Source: Pisaster brevispinus
Taxonomy: Eukaryota > Echinodermata > Asteroidea > Forcipulatida > Asteriidae
DNA: 64,000 nucleotides
Assembly: GCA_023634235.1 (NCBI GenBank)
Contig: JAMKCF010000018.1
Location: 8,506,768 to 8,570,767, forward strand
Direction of reading: 5' to 3'
Part shown: positions 1 through 8,715 of the stretch, piece by piece
How positions within the stretch are numbered: the first letter of the stretch is position 1
Layout of the letters: every line of letters starts with the position of its first letter
Position numbers and translations under genes: made by a program
The notes under the pieces: generated by a model
Seen by the model: the letters and a program-made list of their open reading frames with translations, nothing else
Told to the model about the DNA's origin: nothing
Databases searched by the model: none

Positions 1-827
1 AGCGAAACTACACATTTATGTTACTAAACTCTTTGGGATATCCTGTTATTGTTAATATCAGCAAAACCATTTTTTGGAAAGAAGACAGTTTAAAAAATGT
101 CTTTAAACATTTTTTGAGGGAAGCTAAAAAGTAAAGCTAGTTACGATAATTGTAACCCACCAGACGGTCAGGAGGATGGAGAGTTAAGACTATTGCAACT
201 ATTGCTGGTTGCCCAGCATTGTATATTGGGCCCATCTCATTTGGTTTTGAACTTTTGACTTTGTCACCTTGATAGGATATTATTATAACATTTAATGGCA
301 ATGCCCAGTGGCTACCACTGGTTGTGTCTAGACTCTTTTGGGGTGGATGATAGAGGGCTAAAATGCATGTATATTGTACATGTAAATGAAAAGGACTGTG
401 TTTTTGTCGATGGGGTTGGGCGTTGGTGGGAGGTTTTGATCCTATAGGACATTGCAAATCCTCATGCCAAACGTCAAGATGGTTGTGTCTTTATCTTTCC
501 ACTCCTAAAACATAACCATCATATTTTTCACTCATCAGATCAATTTCAACGTGCTGTACAGAACCCACAGCCACAGTTGCCTACAGACACCAAGCCAGTC
601 TCAAGGATCTCATTATCGGGCTAGAAGCCACCCACCACCCCCACCTCCACTAATGGCAATGTTAATCCCCCTTTGCCACACAGGGAACAATCAAGTAAAA
701 AGTGTCAGACAATCCAGAGCTGGATTTGAGTGCAACTTGCAGGCGCCACAACATCAGGTTTTGATTACAGCGTCAACTGGTGGTTACCACCCACAAGACA
801 AGAGGGTCATGTCACCTGCACCACCAC
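1..827. other. No recognised gene
   Basis: AT-rich DNA. An open frame on the + strand from 551 continues into the element fragment at 828-1030, but its first 90 codons are low-complexity Pro/His/Ser-rich sequence with no match I recognise. The minus-strand frame at 137-457 has no protein-like features. This may be flanking DNA or intron of the truncated element copy that follows. Confidence 0.5.
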
Positions 828-1030
828 AAATCTCATCTAGGCCTGTCTTACTGAGGGAGTACCTTCAGTCCTTTACAGAGGGACTAGAAGCAGTGGAAAT
901 GAAGATGAAGGAGAGAGAAAAATGCTTTCCTCATGTTTCAAGCCAGCCTGCTACATATTCATGTGCCGCTTCTACTTCTGCTCCTACTTCTGCCCAGGCT
1001 GCTAAAAAAAAAGCCTTTTGCAGGTTTGTA
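828..1030 (+). pseudogene. DUF6729 element, N-terminal exon fragment (copy A0)
   Basis: The segment encodes REYLQSFTEGLEAVEMKMKE, which parallels EYLESFPEGLEAVKMKMKE in the N-terminal exons of copies A (1653-1921) and B (53,259-53,527). Most nucleotide differences between this exon and copy A fall at third codon positions, so this is the true reading frame and it was once under protein-level selection. A possible acceptor (CTCATCTAG) precedes it. A possible donor (GCAG/GTTTGT) follows a Ser/Thr/Ala-rich tail ending KKKAFC. It belongs to a copy older than and distinct from copy A, truncated by the start of copy A near 1567. Nothing suggests it is functional. Confidence 0.6.
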
Positions 1031-1385
1031 AAGTATTGTTGTTGGTTTATTATAATGTGCCATTTCTGGATCATAGAATTATTAACTCGACAATCACTTG
1101 ACACCTTCCTTGTGCGAGAAACCCAGCCAAAGAAATAGGTCTAGCCAAAACATTTTCTGTTGATAAATTCACTGTACAAAATTGTGGTTTTGTAACCTAG
1201 AAACATATGGACAGGACCGCATTTTAGTAGTCCCTATAGACAGAACTTGAATTTTCCAGAAAGTCAACCCTTGACCCTGCACTCCTCTCGCTAATTGTTT
1301 TATGCATGGTCCACCCATTATGGACTTCATTGTGTAATTGTTTCCCTTTTGCTCAGTGTCAAGTGTAACTCCAGTTTAACTACTC

Positions 1386-1566
1386 GAACATCAATTGCTT
1401 CAGGTACTATCCTCCCCAACCATGCCCCATCTATGGCCAGCAACCCAGGGCTGCACAGTTTTTCACCCACAAGCTTCTACTATGGATGCCACGGATGCTG
1501 TGGGCACTGAAGTTGACTTGCCCCACGAAAACTTGCATTGGCCGGGAACTCCACTCAGCCGAGGAT
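1386..1566 (+). pseudogene. DUF6729 domain fragment (copy A0)
   Basis: The translation reads YYPPQPCPIYGQQPRAAQFF...LLLWMPRML WALKLTCPTKTC...GRELHSAE. It matches the first half of the DUF6729 exon in copy A (WYHPPQPRLIHSQPPRAASF...LKLTCPSESC...GRELHSAG). Homology stops abruptly at the CACTCAGCCG / AGGATGATTA boundary, where the sequence switches to the intron upstream of copy A's exon. This is therefore a truncated remnant joined to copy A. Its wording (LTCPTKTC) is closer to copies C and D than to A and B. Confidence 0.7.
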
Positions 1567-1652
1567 GATTAAGTGAATCTGAACGTTTTTCATTTATTGC
1601 ATTAATATTTTTGTTTTTGTTACTTTCATTTCTGTGTGTAAATCTTCTTTAG

Positions 1653-1921
1653 GTTCGACATTCAAGTGGGCCACTGAAAACAACCTTGGGTATTGTGCCT
1701 ACCTAGTCAGTGCACTGAGGAGCGAGAGGCAAAGCGCCTCTCCCCTCAGTGTCAATAAATTTGCCCTGAAAGAGTATTTGGAGTCATTTCCGGAGGGGCT
1801 GGAAGCAGTGAAGATGAAGATGAAGGAAAAAGAGCCACGCCTATACGCGCTTTAAGCCGGCCACCTTCATTGTCAACACCCTCTTCTACTGCTTCAGCTT
1901 CTCTGCCAACACCATCAGGAG
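1653..1921 (+). pseudogene. Copy A exon 1: N-terminal block
   Basis: It is bounded by TTCTTTAG/GTTCGA and CAGGAG/GTACTG. It encodes FKWATENNLGYCAYLVSAL, then NKFALKEYLESFPEGLEAV. After KMKMKEKE the open frame hits TAA, but a shifted frame continues as a Ser/Pro/Thr-rich tail (RALSRPPSLSTPSSTASA) to the donor. A 1- or 2-nt indel is the simplest reading, and copy B has the same break. In copy B an upstream exon (53,890-53,997) ending FGKYQG joins directly before this block. Copy A lacks it because its 5' side is truncated near 1567. Confidence 0.65.
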
Positions 1922-2271
1922 GTACTGTAATTTTCTTATAAATTTGTCACGTTTGGTGTAACAGTTGTGTGACATTTAATGTATGGCACTGCTATTGTAC
2001 TCATTATTGTAACCACTGAAGTATGTGCTGTAATTGTGACAATTGCATAATATTGCATGATATCCCTTGTATACAGTATAGCAGAGGAAAATGCTGCATA
2101 AAATGTATCAGTTGCTACACAAAAATCATCATTCCCTACTCAATATTTAGTCTTCAGTGTGCACAAAACATGTCCAGTGTAAATATTTTGCTATGCAATT
2201 TTACTGGATGAAATCGTTCCCTGCATAAATAATACTAATTTTGAAGTGTTGACCACTTGATCAATTTACAG

Positions 2272-2331
2272 ATACTCTTTCTGACACGGAACTTCTGTTG
2301 GCCATGGAAGATTTTGATGCTGGAAGTCAAG
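2272..2331 (+). pseudogene. Copy A exon 2: 60-nt acidic mini-exon
   Basis: It is flanked by TTTACAG and GTTAGT. It encodes TLSDTELLLAMEDFDAGSQ. The same 60-nt exon with the same junctions is present in copy B at 52,849-52,908 with a single obvious amino-acid change (L to I). Conservation of both splice sites and length in the two copies supports a real exon too short to appear in an ORF scan. Confidence 0.65.
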
Positions 2332-2737
2332 GTTAGTAATAAAGTTCTATTTCCTCCATTTCTATTCAAAACTGAAGAGGAAGCATGCAGCTTTTTAAAA
2401 ATATGTATTTTGGGCTGTGTTAGCCCCTCCATCTCCTCCTCCCCCCCCAGAAAAAAACCAAAACCCCTAAACCCAAAATGAACAATAGAAAGAGATATAA
2501 ATAATTTACTATAACTGTAGTGCTTTTTCTTCATGTTTGACAATTTGAAACAATTTCAATTGCACTTACTGAAAATGTTTTGATTATAGTTTATATTTCT
2601 GCATGATGCTTTTTCCTAACTCACATAACTGATTATTTACAAGTGTGCATGTACGAAAAAGGAGTCACATTTGTAATAATTTTCTCTTCTAAATTTTTTG
2701 TTGGTGTAACGCCACATTAATATAATTAATAATACAG

Positions 2738-3649
2738 AGAAGAGCCAGCCATCAGGTGCAGGACGGGGCTCTTCCTCCAGTCAGCCATCAGGTGCAGGAC
2801 AGGGCTCTTCCTCTAGCCAGCCATCTGGTGCAGGACAGGGCTCTTCCTCCAGTCAGCCATCAGGTGCAGGACGGGGCTCTTCCTCCAGTCAGCCATCAGG
2901 TGCAGGACGGGGCTCTTCCTCCAGTCAGCCATCAGGTGCAGGACGGGGCTCTTCCTCTAGCCAGCCATCCTGTGCAGGACGGGGCTCTTCCTCTAGCCAG
3001 CCATCTGGTGCAGGACAGGGCTCTTCCTCTAGCCAGCCATCTGGTGCAGGACAGGGCTCTTCCTCCAGTCAGCCATCAGGTGCAGGACGGGGCTCTTCCT
3101 CCAGTCAGCCATCAGGTGCAGGACGGGGCTCTTCCTCCAGTCAGCCATCAGGTGCAGGACGGGGCTCTTCCTCTAGCCAGCCATCCGGTGCAGGACGGGG
3201 CTCTTCCTCTAGCCAGCCATCCGGTGCAGGACGGGGCTCTTCCTCTAGCCAGCCATCTGGTGCAGGACAGGGCTCTTCCTCCAGTCAGCCATCAGGTGCA
3301 GGACGGGGCTCTTCCTCCAGTCAGCCATCAGGTGCAGGACGGGGCTCTTCCTCCAGTCAGCCATCAGGTGCAGGACGGGGCTCTTCCTCTAGCCAGCCAT
3401 CTGGTGCAGGACAGGGCTCTTCCTCCAGTCAGCCATCAGGTGCAGGACGGGGCTCTTCCTCTAGCCAGCCATCTGGTGCAGGACAGGGCTCTTCCTCTAG
3501 CCAGCCATCAGGTGCAGGACGGGGCTCTTCCTCTAGCCAGCCATCTGGTGCAGGACGGGGCTCTTCCTCTAGCTAGCCATCCGGTGCAGGACGGGGCTCG
3601 ACGGGATACGACGGGGCACCAGGGATGGTCGGAACGTCAGAAATACAAG
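2738..3649 (+). pseudogene. Copy A exon 3: Ser/Gly-rich repeat exon with TAG
   Basis: The exon runs from AATACAG/AGAAGAG to ATACAAG/GTATG. In the phase set by exon 2 it encodes 24 units of the 12-residue repeat SQPSGAGRGSSS, with R/Q variation, then GSTGYDGAPGMVGTSEIQ. The long open frame in another phase reading QDGALPPVSHQV is a shadow of this repeat. Unit 24 begins with TAG (3574-3576) where every other unit has CAG, so the exon is broken. In the element protein this is probably a disordered linker between the N-terminal block and the DUF6729 domain. Copy B has only five units. Confidence 0.75.
2746..3609 (+). repeat. 36-bp coding minisatellite, 24 units
   Basis: A perfectly phased 36-nt tandem repeat (codons for SQPSGAGRGSSS). 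Units fall into subtypes by third-position differences (TCCAGT versus TCTAGC for Ser-Ser, GGACGG versus GGACAG for Gly-Arg/Gln). Subtypes recur in blocks, which indicates repeated unequal exchange or slippage. The same array in copy B (about 52,300-52,490) has five units. The 684-nt exon length difference is exactly 19 units. Confidence 0.95.
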
Positions 3650-3802
3650 GTATGTTGGAGTGACAATATCAATAAAAAGTGCAGGTTTTGTTTGTTTGGT
3701 TGGCTGAAGAAAATTCACAGATTTTAGGCACTTCTTTACTCTTTTTATGACCACATTTTCACTTGTGCAAACATGGGAAAATTAATTATTCATTTATTTC
3801 AG

Positions 3803-4569
3803 AGTATCTTCTCACTGAGGGGTGGCGGCAAAGCCTGCCAGTAGAGGACCACCGCTGGGTATCACAGGCGCTCTTCCGACAATCCCTTAAAGGAAGAGCA
3901 GAATTTGACTATGCAAAAGTCAATCGCCTGTGGTACCATCCTCCCCAACCACGGCTTATCCACAGTCAGCCACCTAGGGCAGCGTCCTTTTACACGCACC
4001 GCCTGCTACTGTGGATGCTGCGGAGGTTTTGGTCACTGAAGCTGACCTGCCCCTCAGAATCTTGCAGTGAGAGGGAACTCCACTCAGCTGGCATGTACCC
4101 GCACGTGCGCCAGGTCGTAGATGTTGATGGATACTACAATCTGGCAGCTGAGTACCTGAAGTGCTCTCACTGCAAGAAAAAAGTCATCTGCTGGAGCCAG
4201 CCCATCTTGCAGCAACTGGACATCCGGCACCGTCTCTAGTTCCCTGCAGTCCTCACCTACAGGCTTGCTTGTGACAACAGGATTATACGGCTTTTGAGGT
4301 CCAGGGGACTTGGACACGGTCCCTTCCAGCTGCAGAGGAAACTCCATGAGCAGCATAGCGAGGCCTGGCTGCAGAAGACAGCACACTACCTGTCCCAGTG
4401 CCAAGAATTCAGCCCCTCCTTTGACGATCCCGTCCCAATGCCGTCCGTCCATACTTACCACTGGCTTCTGCAGGTTTACTGTAACGATGTCCTGCAGCGC
4501 ATCGACGAAACCAAGACAGCCATAACTTCGACATTTGGGCGGGTGTTGAAAATGGACTCACCCAAGAAG
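3803..4569 (+). pseudogene. Copy A exon 4: DUF6729 zinc-binding domain
   Basis: The exon runs from TATTTCAG/AGTATC to AAGAAG/GTGAG. It encodes EYLLTEGWRQSLPVEDHRW, WYHPPQPRLI, LTCPSESC, VRQVVDVDGYYNLAAEY, LKCSHCKKKVICW, FPAVLTYRLACDNRIIRLLR and HYLSQCQEF, ending TFGRVLKMDSPKK. The paired Cys motifs (CP...C and CSHC) followed by FPA.LT are what I recognise as DUF6729; the domain probably folds on zinc. TAG at 4237-4239 sits between RHRL and FPAVL; copy C has CAG there. Copy A also lacks an in-frame 33-nt segment (encoding QASEHRLISCP) after CQEFS that copy B keeps. Function is unknown; nucleic-acid binding is inferred. Confidence 0.75.
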
Positions 4570-4793
4570 GTGAGAAAGGCACTGTTTTCGTGTAACAAGT
4601 GTGTTTTTTTGTGGAAAATTAAAAGCCTGCTGAAACGTATCCTAAAATTGTAATGGTTCATGCAGGTACATGGTGAAGATTGTGATGTTGTAAGTACTTG
4701 TACTGTTAATTGTTTGCAGGAAAAGAGGTTACATTTCTGCTTCGATCGGGATAGATAATTACTATTATTATTTTTTTGTTACATTAATTTCAG

Positions 4794-5582
4794 ATAGCAA
4801 GAAAACTATCTGGACATACGCATGGTACTGCAGCATGGGCCACCGACATGGGGAATGAGTATGGGTAGGTCCTGATGTGCGTGTTGACCGCTGCAGAAGG
4901 CCATGGTCTTGACGAGATGTCCAAGGGTCTTGTCATACAGTACTAGACTGCAAGTGTGCCCCCACCGGAACTTCTCTATGTTGATATAGACTGCTGCAGT
5001 ACCAGCACGACATGTCAGTTCATTGGCTGGCCCACCTTGCAGATCTGCCTTGACATCTGGCACTTCATGCGGAGATCCGCATCAGGGTGCACTACCGACT
5101 CTGACCAGTTGTACGCCTTTTGTCTTCGGCACCTGTCGGCATGCATCTTCTTATGGAGTGCAGAGGATGTGGACCTGCTACAGCTGGCCAAACGAGCACA
5201 TCTGATCACCAAGAACATCAAGAACCCGTCTGCAGAGGATGTGACTAACCACATAAACAAGAGGTCACTGGCCCGCCACTGCAGGCAGACAACCTTGGTG
5301 TCAAAGAGATGGCCCGCCTCATCGAGGACCTTCTGACCACTTTGGACGATGAGCAGGGGCGAGACACCCTGGGAGTTCCCCTGTTTGACTCCACCTGCAT
5401 CTGCGACATCTGGGGGTCCAAGAAGAGGCACATCACCTGCATCCAGGACCCACCAGGTGTTCAACTCTACACTAGGACGGGTGAGATGGTGTTGGCTGGA
5501 GTCACTCTACCGGTTTTCAGATGTGCTCGTGGTGCCACATCACTTGAGTCGTTTCATCTGCATTTGAATCGATTCATCCCTG
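4794..5582 (+). pseudogene. Copy A exon 5: putative transposase core
   Basis: The exon runs from AATTTCAG/ATAGCA to CCCTG/GTAAGA. It encodes GHTHGTAAWATDMGNEYG, VLTAAEGHGLDEM, LLYVDIDCCSTS, LDIWHFMRRSASGC, SAEDVDLLQLAKRAHLITK, then ARHCRQTT and, in the next frame, DTLGVPLFDSTCI, TCIQDPPGVQLYTR, LPVFRCARGATSLESFHLH, NRFIPG. The invariant acids in VD.DCC, DIWHF and LESFH are good candidates for a DDE triad; this is inference from motif spacing, not an alignment. Decay: TAG at 4866 (G-Q-V-L in copy B), TAG at 4944 (Y-Q-T in copy B), and a 1-nt loss near 5294 also present in copy B. Confidence 0.65.
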
Positions 5583-5650
5583 GTAAGACATTGTTGCAAA
5601 GATTGCTTTTATTTATTTATTCATCGGTTCTATTTCTTCTTGTTTTGAAG

Positions 5651-5851
5651 CCAATGCCATACACTTCCAGGCCTACCTGATGGACGGGCTGGTAAGCTGG
5701 AATGCCGACCGTGCTGCAGATCTCACAATCACCGAAGGCCCCAATCATCGGGTGTACAGTGGTTATCTAAAGTACGCGGTAGACCAGCTCGGACAACATG
5801 TGTTCGGCAAGAGGATTAACCCCACACAGACAACCCCCCAGAATTACACAG
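5651..5851 (+). pseudogene. Copy A exon 6: linker exon
   Basis: It runs from GTTTTGAAG/CCAATG to TACACAG/GTGCGT. It encodes ANAIHFQAYLMDGLVSWNAD, RAADLTITEGPNHRVYSGYL, KYAVDQLGQHVFGKRI and NPTQTTPQNYT. The same exon is in copy B (49,668-49,877) and copy E (about 56,484-56,663), and truncated forms are in C and D. The intron before it is only 68 nt here. In copies B and E that intron is replaced by a longer segment carrying a misplaced zinc-ribbon exon. Confidence 0.7.
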
Positions 5852-6056
5852 GTGCGTGTTCAGGCTATTTGTTGTTTGCTTGTAGTTATCAACTGAAATG
5901 TTGGTGCCTGGTTGGAATGCTCAGTTGAAGAAGTCATTTGGTCTGTAAACATCCACTGAAGGACAGTTTCAACATTTCATCAAATCAGCAAGCGAGAGCA
6001 AACGATTCATGACTGGTTTTTCTTAATGTTATGTTTTTTATTTATTTTTTATTTAG

Positions 6057-6271
6057 GAGAGCTCATCGGGGTAGAGTACCTCTATCACCAAACCAACAAG
6101 GTGCTTGGAGAGTACTTCCCTGATGATGCTGATGGAGATGATGATGATGGATATCATGATGACGATGATGACTTCTGGCAACAGGATACAGGGTTGGACC
6201 CAACCATTCCCCCTATTGAGGGGTCATCACAGTCCCATCACCCTATTGAAGGAAATGCATCAGTTACAACA
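6057..6271 (+). pseudogene. Copy A exon 7: acidic exon
   Basis: It runs from TTATTTAG/GAGAGC to ACAACA/GTAAGT. It encodes GELIGVEYLYHQTNKVLGEY, then FPDDADGDDDDGYHDDDDDF, WQQDTGLDPTIPPIEGSSQS. The run of Asp residues suggests a flexible acidic tail. Copy E carries a partly frameshifted version (56,095-56,303). Copy B has lost this exon and the next through a deletion between its linker intron and helical exon. Confidence 0.7.
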
Positions 6272-6354
6272 AGTAAGTTAGAAAGTTTACCAAAATAACC
6301 AATGAGGTATGTATGTGCATAATGGAGGTGCATTATCATCATCATCATCACTGT

Positions 6355-6590
6355 CTCCCCGAAGTGTCACTCCCCAACCAAGGCCCTCATCCTCTACATG
6401 GCGAGCAAAGCATGTGAGAAATCTTCTCACACCTGCCACGTTGTCCAGACGACCTCCCACCCCTCCATCGGTAGAAATGCCTAGCCTGACTGAAGAGCGA
6501 ACAGCCTCATCAGAATCACCCCCATTCTCTGAACCACCAGTAGAGGCCCCCGCAGATTCTGACCTGTCTGATGAGGACTCAGATGAATCT
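6355..6590 (+). pseudogene. Copy A exon 8: Pro/Ser-rich exon
   Basis: The open segment ends at a good donor (GAATCT/GTAAGT). It encodes SVTPQPRPSSSTWRAKHVRN, LLTPATLSRRPPTPPSVEMP and ADSDLSDEDSDES. Composition suggests a disordered region. The acceptor is uncertain; CCCCGAAG near 6364 is one option. No second copy of this exon is clear elsewhere in the window, so its exon status rests on the open frame, the donor and its position between exons 7 and 9. Confidence 0.45.
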
Positions 6591-6759
6591 GTAAGTGCTG
6601 TCTTGCTGGAAACAAGCCAAATATGTTGCCAGTGATACTTGTTATTGTTATTATTTTTTTTGTACTGAAACAAGACAAAAATAGTTAAAAAAAAAAAAAA
6701 AAATAATAATAATAATGCAAGTCTGTGATTTCTGTTGCAATAGTGTGTCTATTATGCAG

Positions 6760-7012
6760 GATGAGGCTGTTGGCCCCGACAATATCCCCGGATTTGACAA
6801 CGTGGACGCTCTGGCTGAACCTTCTCCGGTTCCGGCACGAGAGTGGCGTCATCAGCCAGAGCCAGGCTGGCAAGATCATCAAACTATGGAACGCCCTCCA
6901 TAGTTTCGATCAAACTGTCAGCCGCAAACCCCACCACCAGCTGAAACTGACCAAGAGGCGCTTCAAGCCATCGAGGGGCACCAGTTATACCTGGCATTGA
7001 CAGTACCAGAAG
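6760..7012 (+). pseudogene. Copy A exon 9: helical exon
   Basis: It runs from TTATGCAG/GATGAG to CAGAAG/GTATGC. It encodes VGPDNIPGFDNVDALAE, then, after a 2-nt loss near 6816, LLRF/RHESGVISQSQAGKIIKLWN, ALHSFDQTVSRKPHHQ and KLTKRRFKPSRGT. Copy B (49,346-49,596) keeps the frame through LADYLLRFRHESGVIRQSQA. A second 2-nt loss near 6989 shifts the last residues (copy B reads VMPGLDSTRR). Fragment F at 32.5-32.75 kb carries a diverged form (PGWGKVDQLAESLVNL...IIKMYLPD). Role unknown. Confidence 0.65.
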
Positions 7013-7019
7013 GTATGCA

Positions 7020-8210
7020 AACCTACAATGCTGTTTTACTAATGTGAGGATATGTATTTTATTTACGTATGCACAGAGCCCCTTTAACTCTTGTCGTCGG
7101 GCAGAACCTTGTCACTTACCTGTTAGTATAAGTTCATTGTGAAAATATAGAACCCCAATGACTTCATCATGGGCAAAATTGTAGTTCTATCTCTCTATGA
7201 TGAGGATTACAATCCTTAAGGCACCCTTTTGGCAACAATTAGTATTTTTATAGACATTCATTGTTATATCAATAATCTGAGGTTGCCTTCGTTGTTGCGA
7301 AACTGTTGACAAACAAGCGCATAGATACATTAGTTCGTTTAAGTGATTTGGTTGAGCTGTTCCAGTTTCGCTGACAAACGAAGGCAGGGCTTGAGTCGGG
7401 TAAGAGACCAATTTTTGCCTATTTTCTTGCTTAAATACTGATCTACAAATACTCTGTTATATTTGGTAAGTTGAAATAGTTATCAGTGGTCACATAGGTG
7501 GGTCATTATGAACATTAGAATTGCGGGATTATAAGAAATAATAGTGTTTCTTCACGGCCTTGTGCGTTCTATTTTTAGAGTAGGCGTATCGTTTAATACA
7601 GCGTAGCTTCACATTGTAAGCCTCGTATGGGTGTGTGTATACGGGCGTTGTTTTAGTAGCTGTGTGTGTGTGTACACGGCCGTTGTTATACATTAAGCTT
7701 CATGGCTGTGTGTATTATGGTACTGTTGCCTGTGACTTTTGTTAATACCGTTTAATAATACTCATGGTGATTTCTCCTCAGTAGTTTTAGTTTTCATTGA
7801 AGAGGAATTTATGTACTATATATTCATAGGTACTATCATATCCTAAAGCCGCACAGACTAGGCTAGCCACCAGCGAGACCTGACCACACTGCGGAACGAG
7901 ATCCAAGTGTTGGTTGAGTCCTTTACTAAAATTAATACAATTTATTACTGGGCCTATTAGATGATATTGGATCCATTTGTATCACACACTTATGTGAGTC
8001 ATTGTGTATCCTATTGCAGGGGGTTTTGGTTTATTTCAACACTTAATTTTCAAATAAAGAAGACTGCGTTGAGCATTGAAAGTGTACAACAGGTGTCTGT
8101 GTGTGACTTCCTTTATATCCTTCAAGGGATTACTCCCTACAAGTTGAGAAGCTTAATAATCCTCAATCAACCATCTCCACAACACCATGGATGTACTACA
8201 CTAACAAACA
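7020..8210. other. 1.2-kb unmatched insertion in intron of copy A
   Basis: The intron between exons 9 and 10 is 1.3 kb in copy A but about 175 nt in copy B. Homology to the copy B intron covers the first few bases (GTATGCAAACCTA) and resumes near 8211 (AACTTAAACATTGCTATGCTG). The extra sequence includes an imperfect GT-rich tandem near 7,628-7,725 (units with TGTGTGTGTATACGGGCGTTG). No gene and no terminal repeats are evident. It is either an insertion in A or a deletion in B. Confidence 0.5.
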
Positions 8211-8327
8211 ACTTAAACATTGCTATGCTGTAAAGGTCACCTCCAGTATGTATACTGCTGTTCCTTTGACAGGTTCCACATTAATGTATTTTTGCCTTAG
8301 TTTATTAATTTGTTTCTGTTTTTGCAG

Positions 8328-8575
8328 ATATTTCTTAGGGGAAAATTCTGGACCAGCTACCTGGCCAGACAGTATAGGTATATGGAGTGCCTCATCGACA
8401 AGCTGTGTTCCCTCTTTCCGGGGAAGGTCCGAGTGCGGGGTCAGACAACACAGCGATGGGCACTCATTTCCTTGGCCTACACAAACATAAGAAACAAGGT
8501 GCTGGACAACGCCACTCTCACCAGACACACGCAGCTTCAGCTGATGGAAATTAATCAGAGGACTCTGATTCAGTG
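8328..8575 (+). pseudogene. Copy A exon 10: second helical exon
   Basis: It runs from TTTTTGCAG/ATATTT to TCAGTG/GTATGT and is fully open. It encodes GKFWTSYLARQYRYMECLID, KLCSLFPGKVRVRGQTTQRW, ALISLAYTNIRNKVLDN and LQLMEINQRTLIQW. Related blocks occur at 49.17 kb (B, truncated), 47.7-48.0 kb (C), 39.07-39.32 and 38.09-38.39 kb (D, twice) and 32.28-32.40 kb (F). Repeated survival of this block in the rearranged copies makes it a useful marker of the family. Function unknown. Confidence 0.7.
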
Positions 8576-8715
8576 GTATGTTTTTCGCTTTCTTCTAAAC
8601 CCCATTCATGTACTATGTTAAACCGATTAAAGATATTCATGTGATGATCGTTGCCAGTCTACATTCAATTGGCTGCTTGTTTGGATTTTACTTGTTTTCC
8701 TGTTTTCTCTTACAG

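Noticed and set aside
2756..3727. 323-codon open frame with QDGALPPVSHQV repeats
   Set aside because: It is an alternative phase of the 36-bp repeat. The phase set by the 60-nt exon and the flanking splice sites gives SQPSGAGRGSSS, and the same reading is open in copy B.
4084..4461. 125-codon minus-strand frame opposite the DUF6729 exon
   Set aside because: Antisense shadow of the conserved plus-strand domain; the same shadow appears opposite copies B, C and D.
6687..6716. Poly(A) followed by AAT repeats as a retroposon tail
   Set aside because: It lies in an intron of copy A, with no target duplication and no retroposon body upstream.
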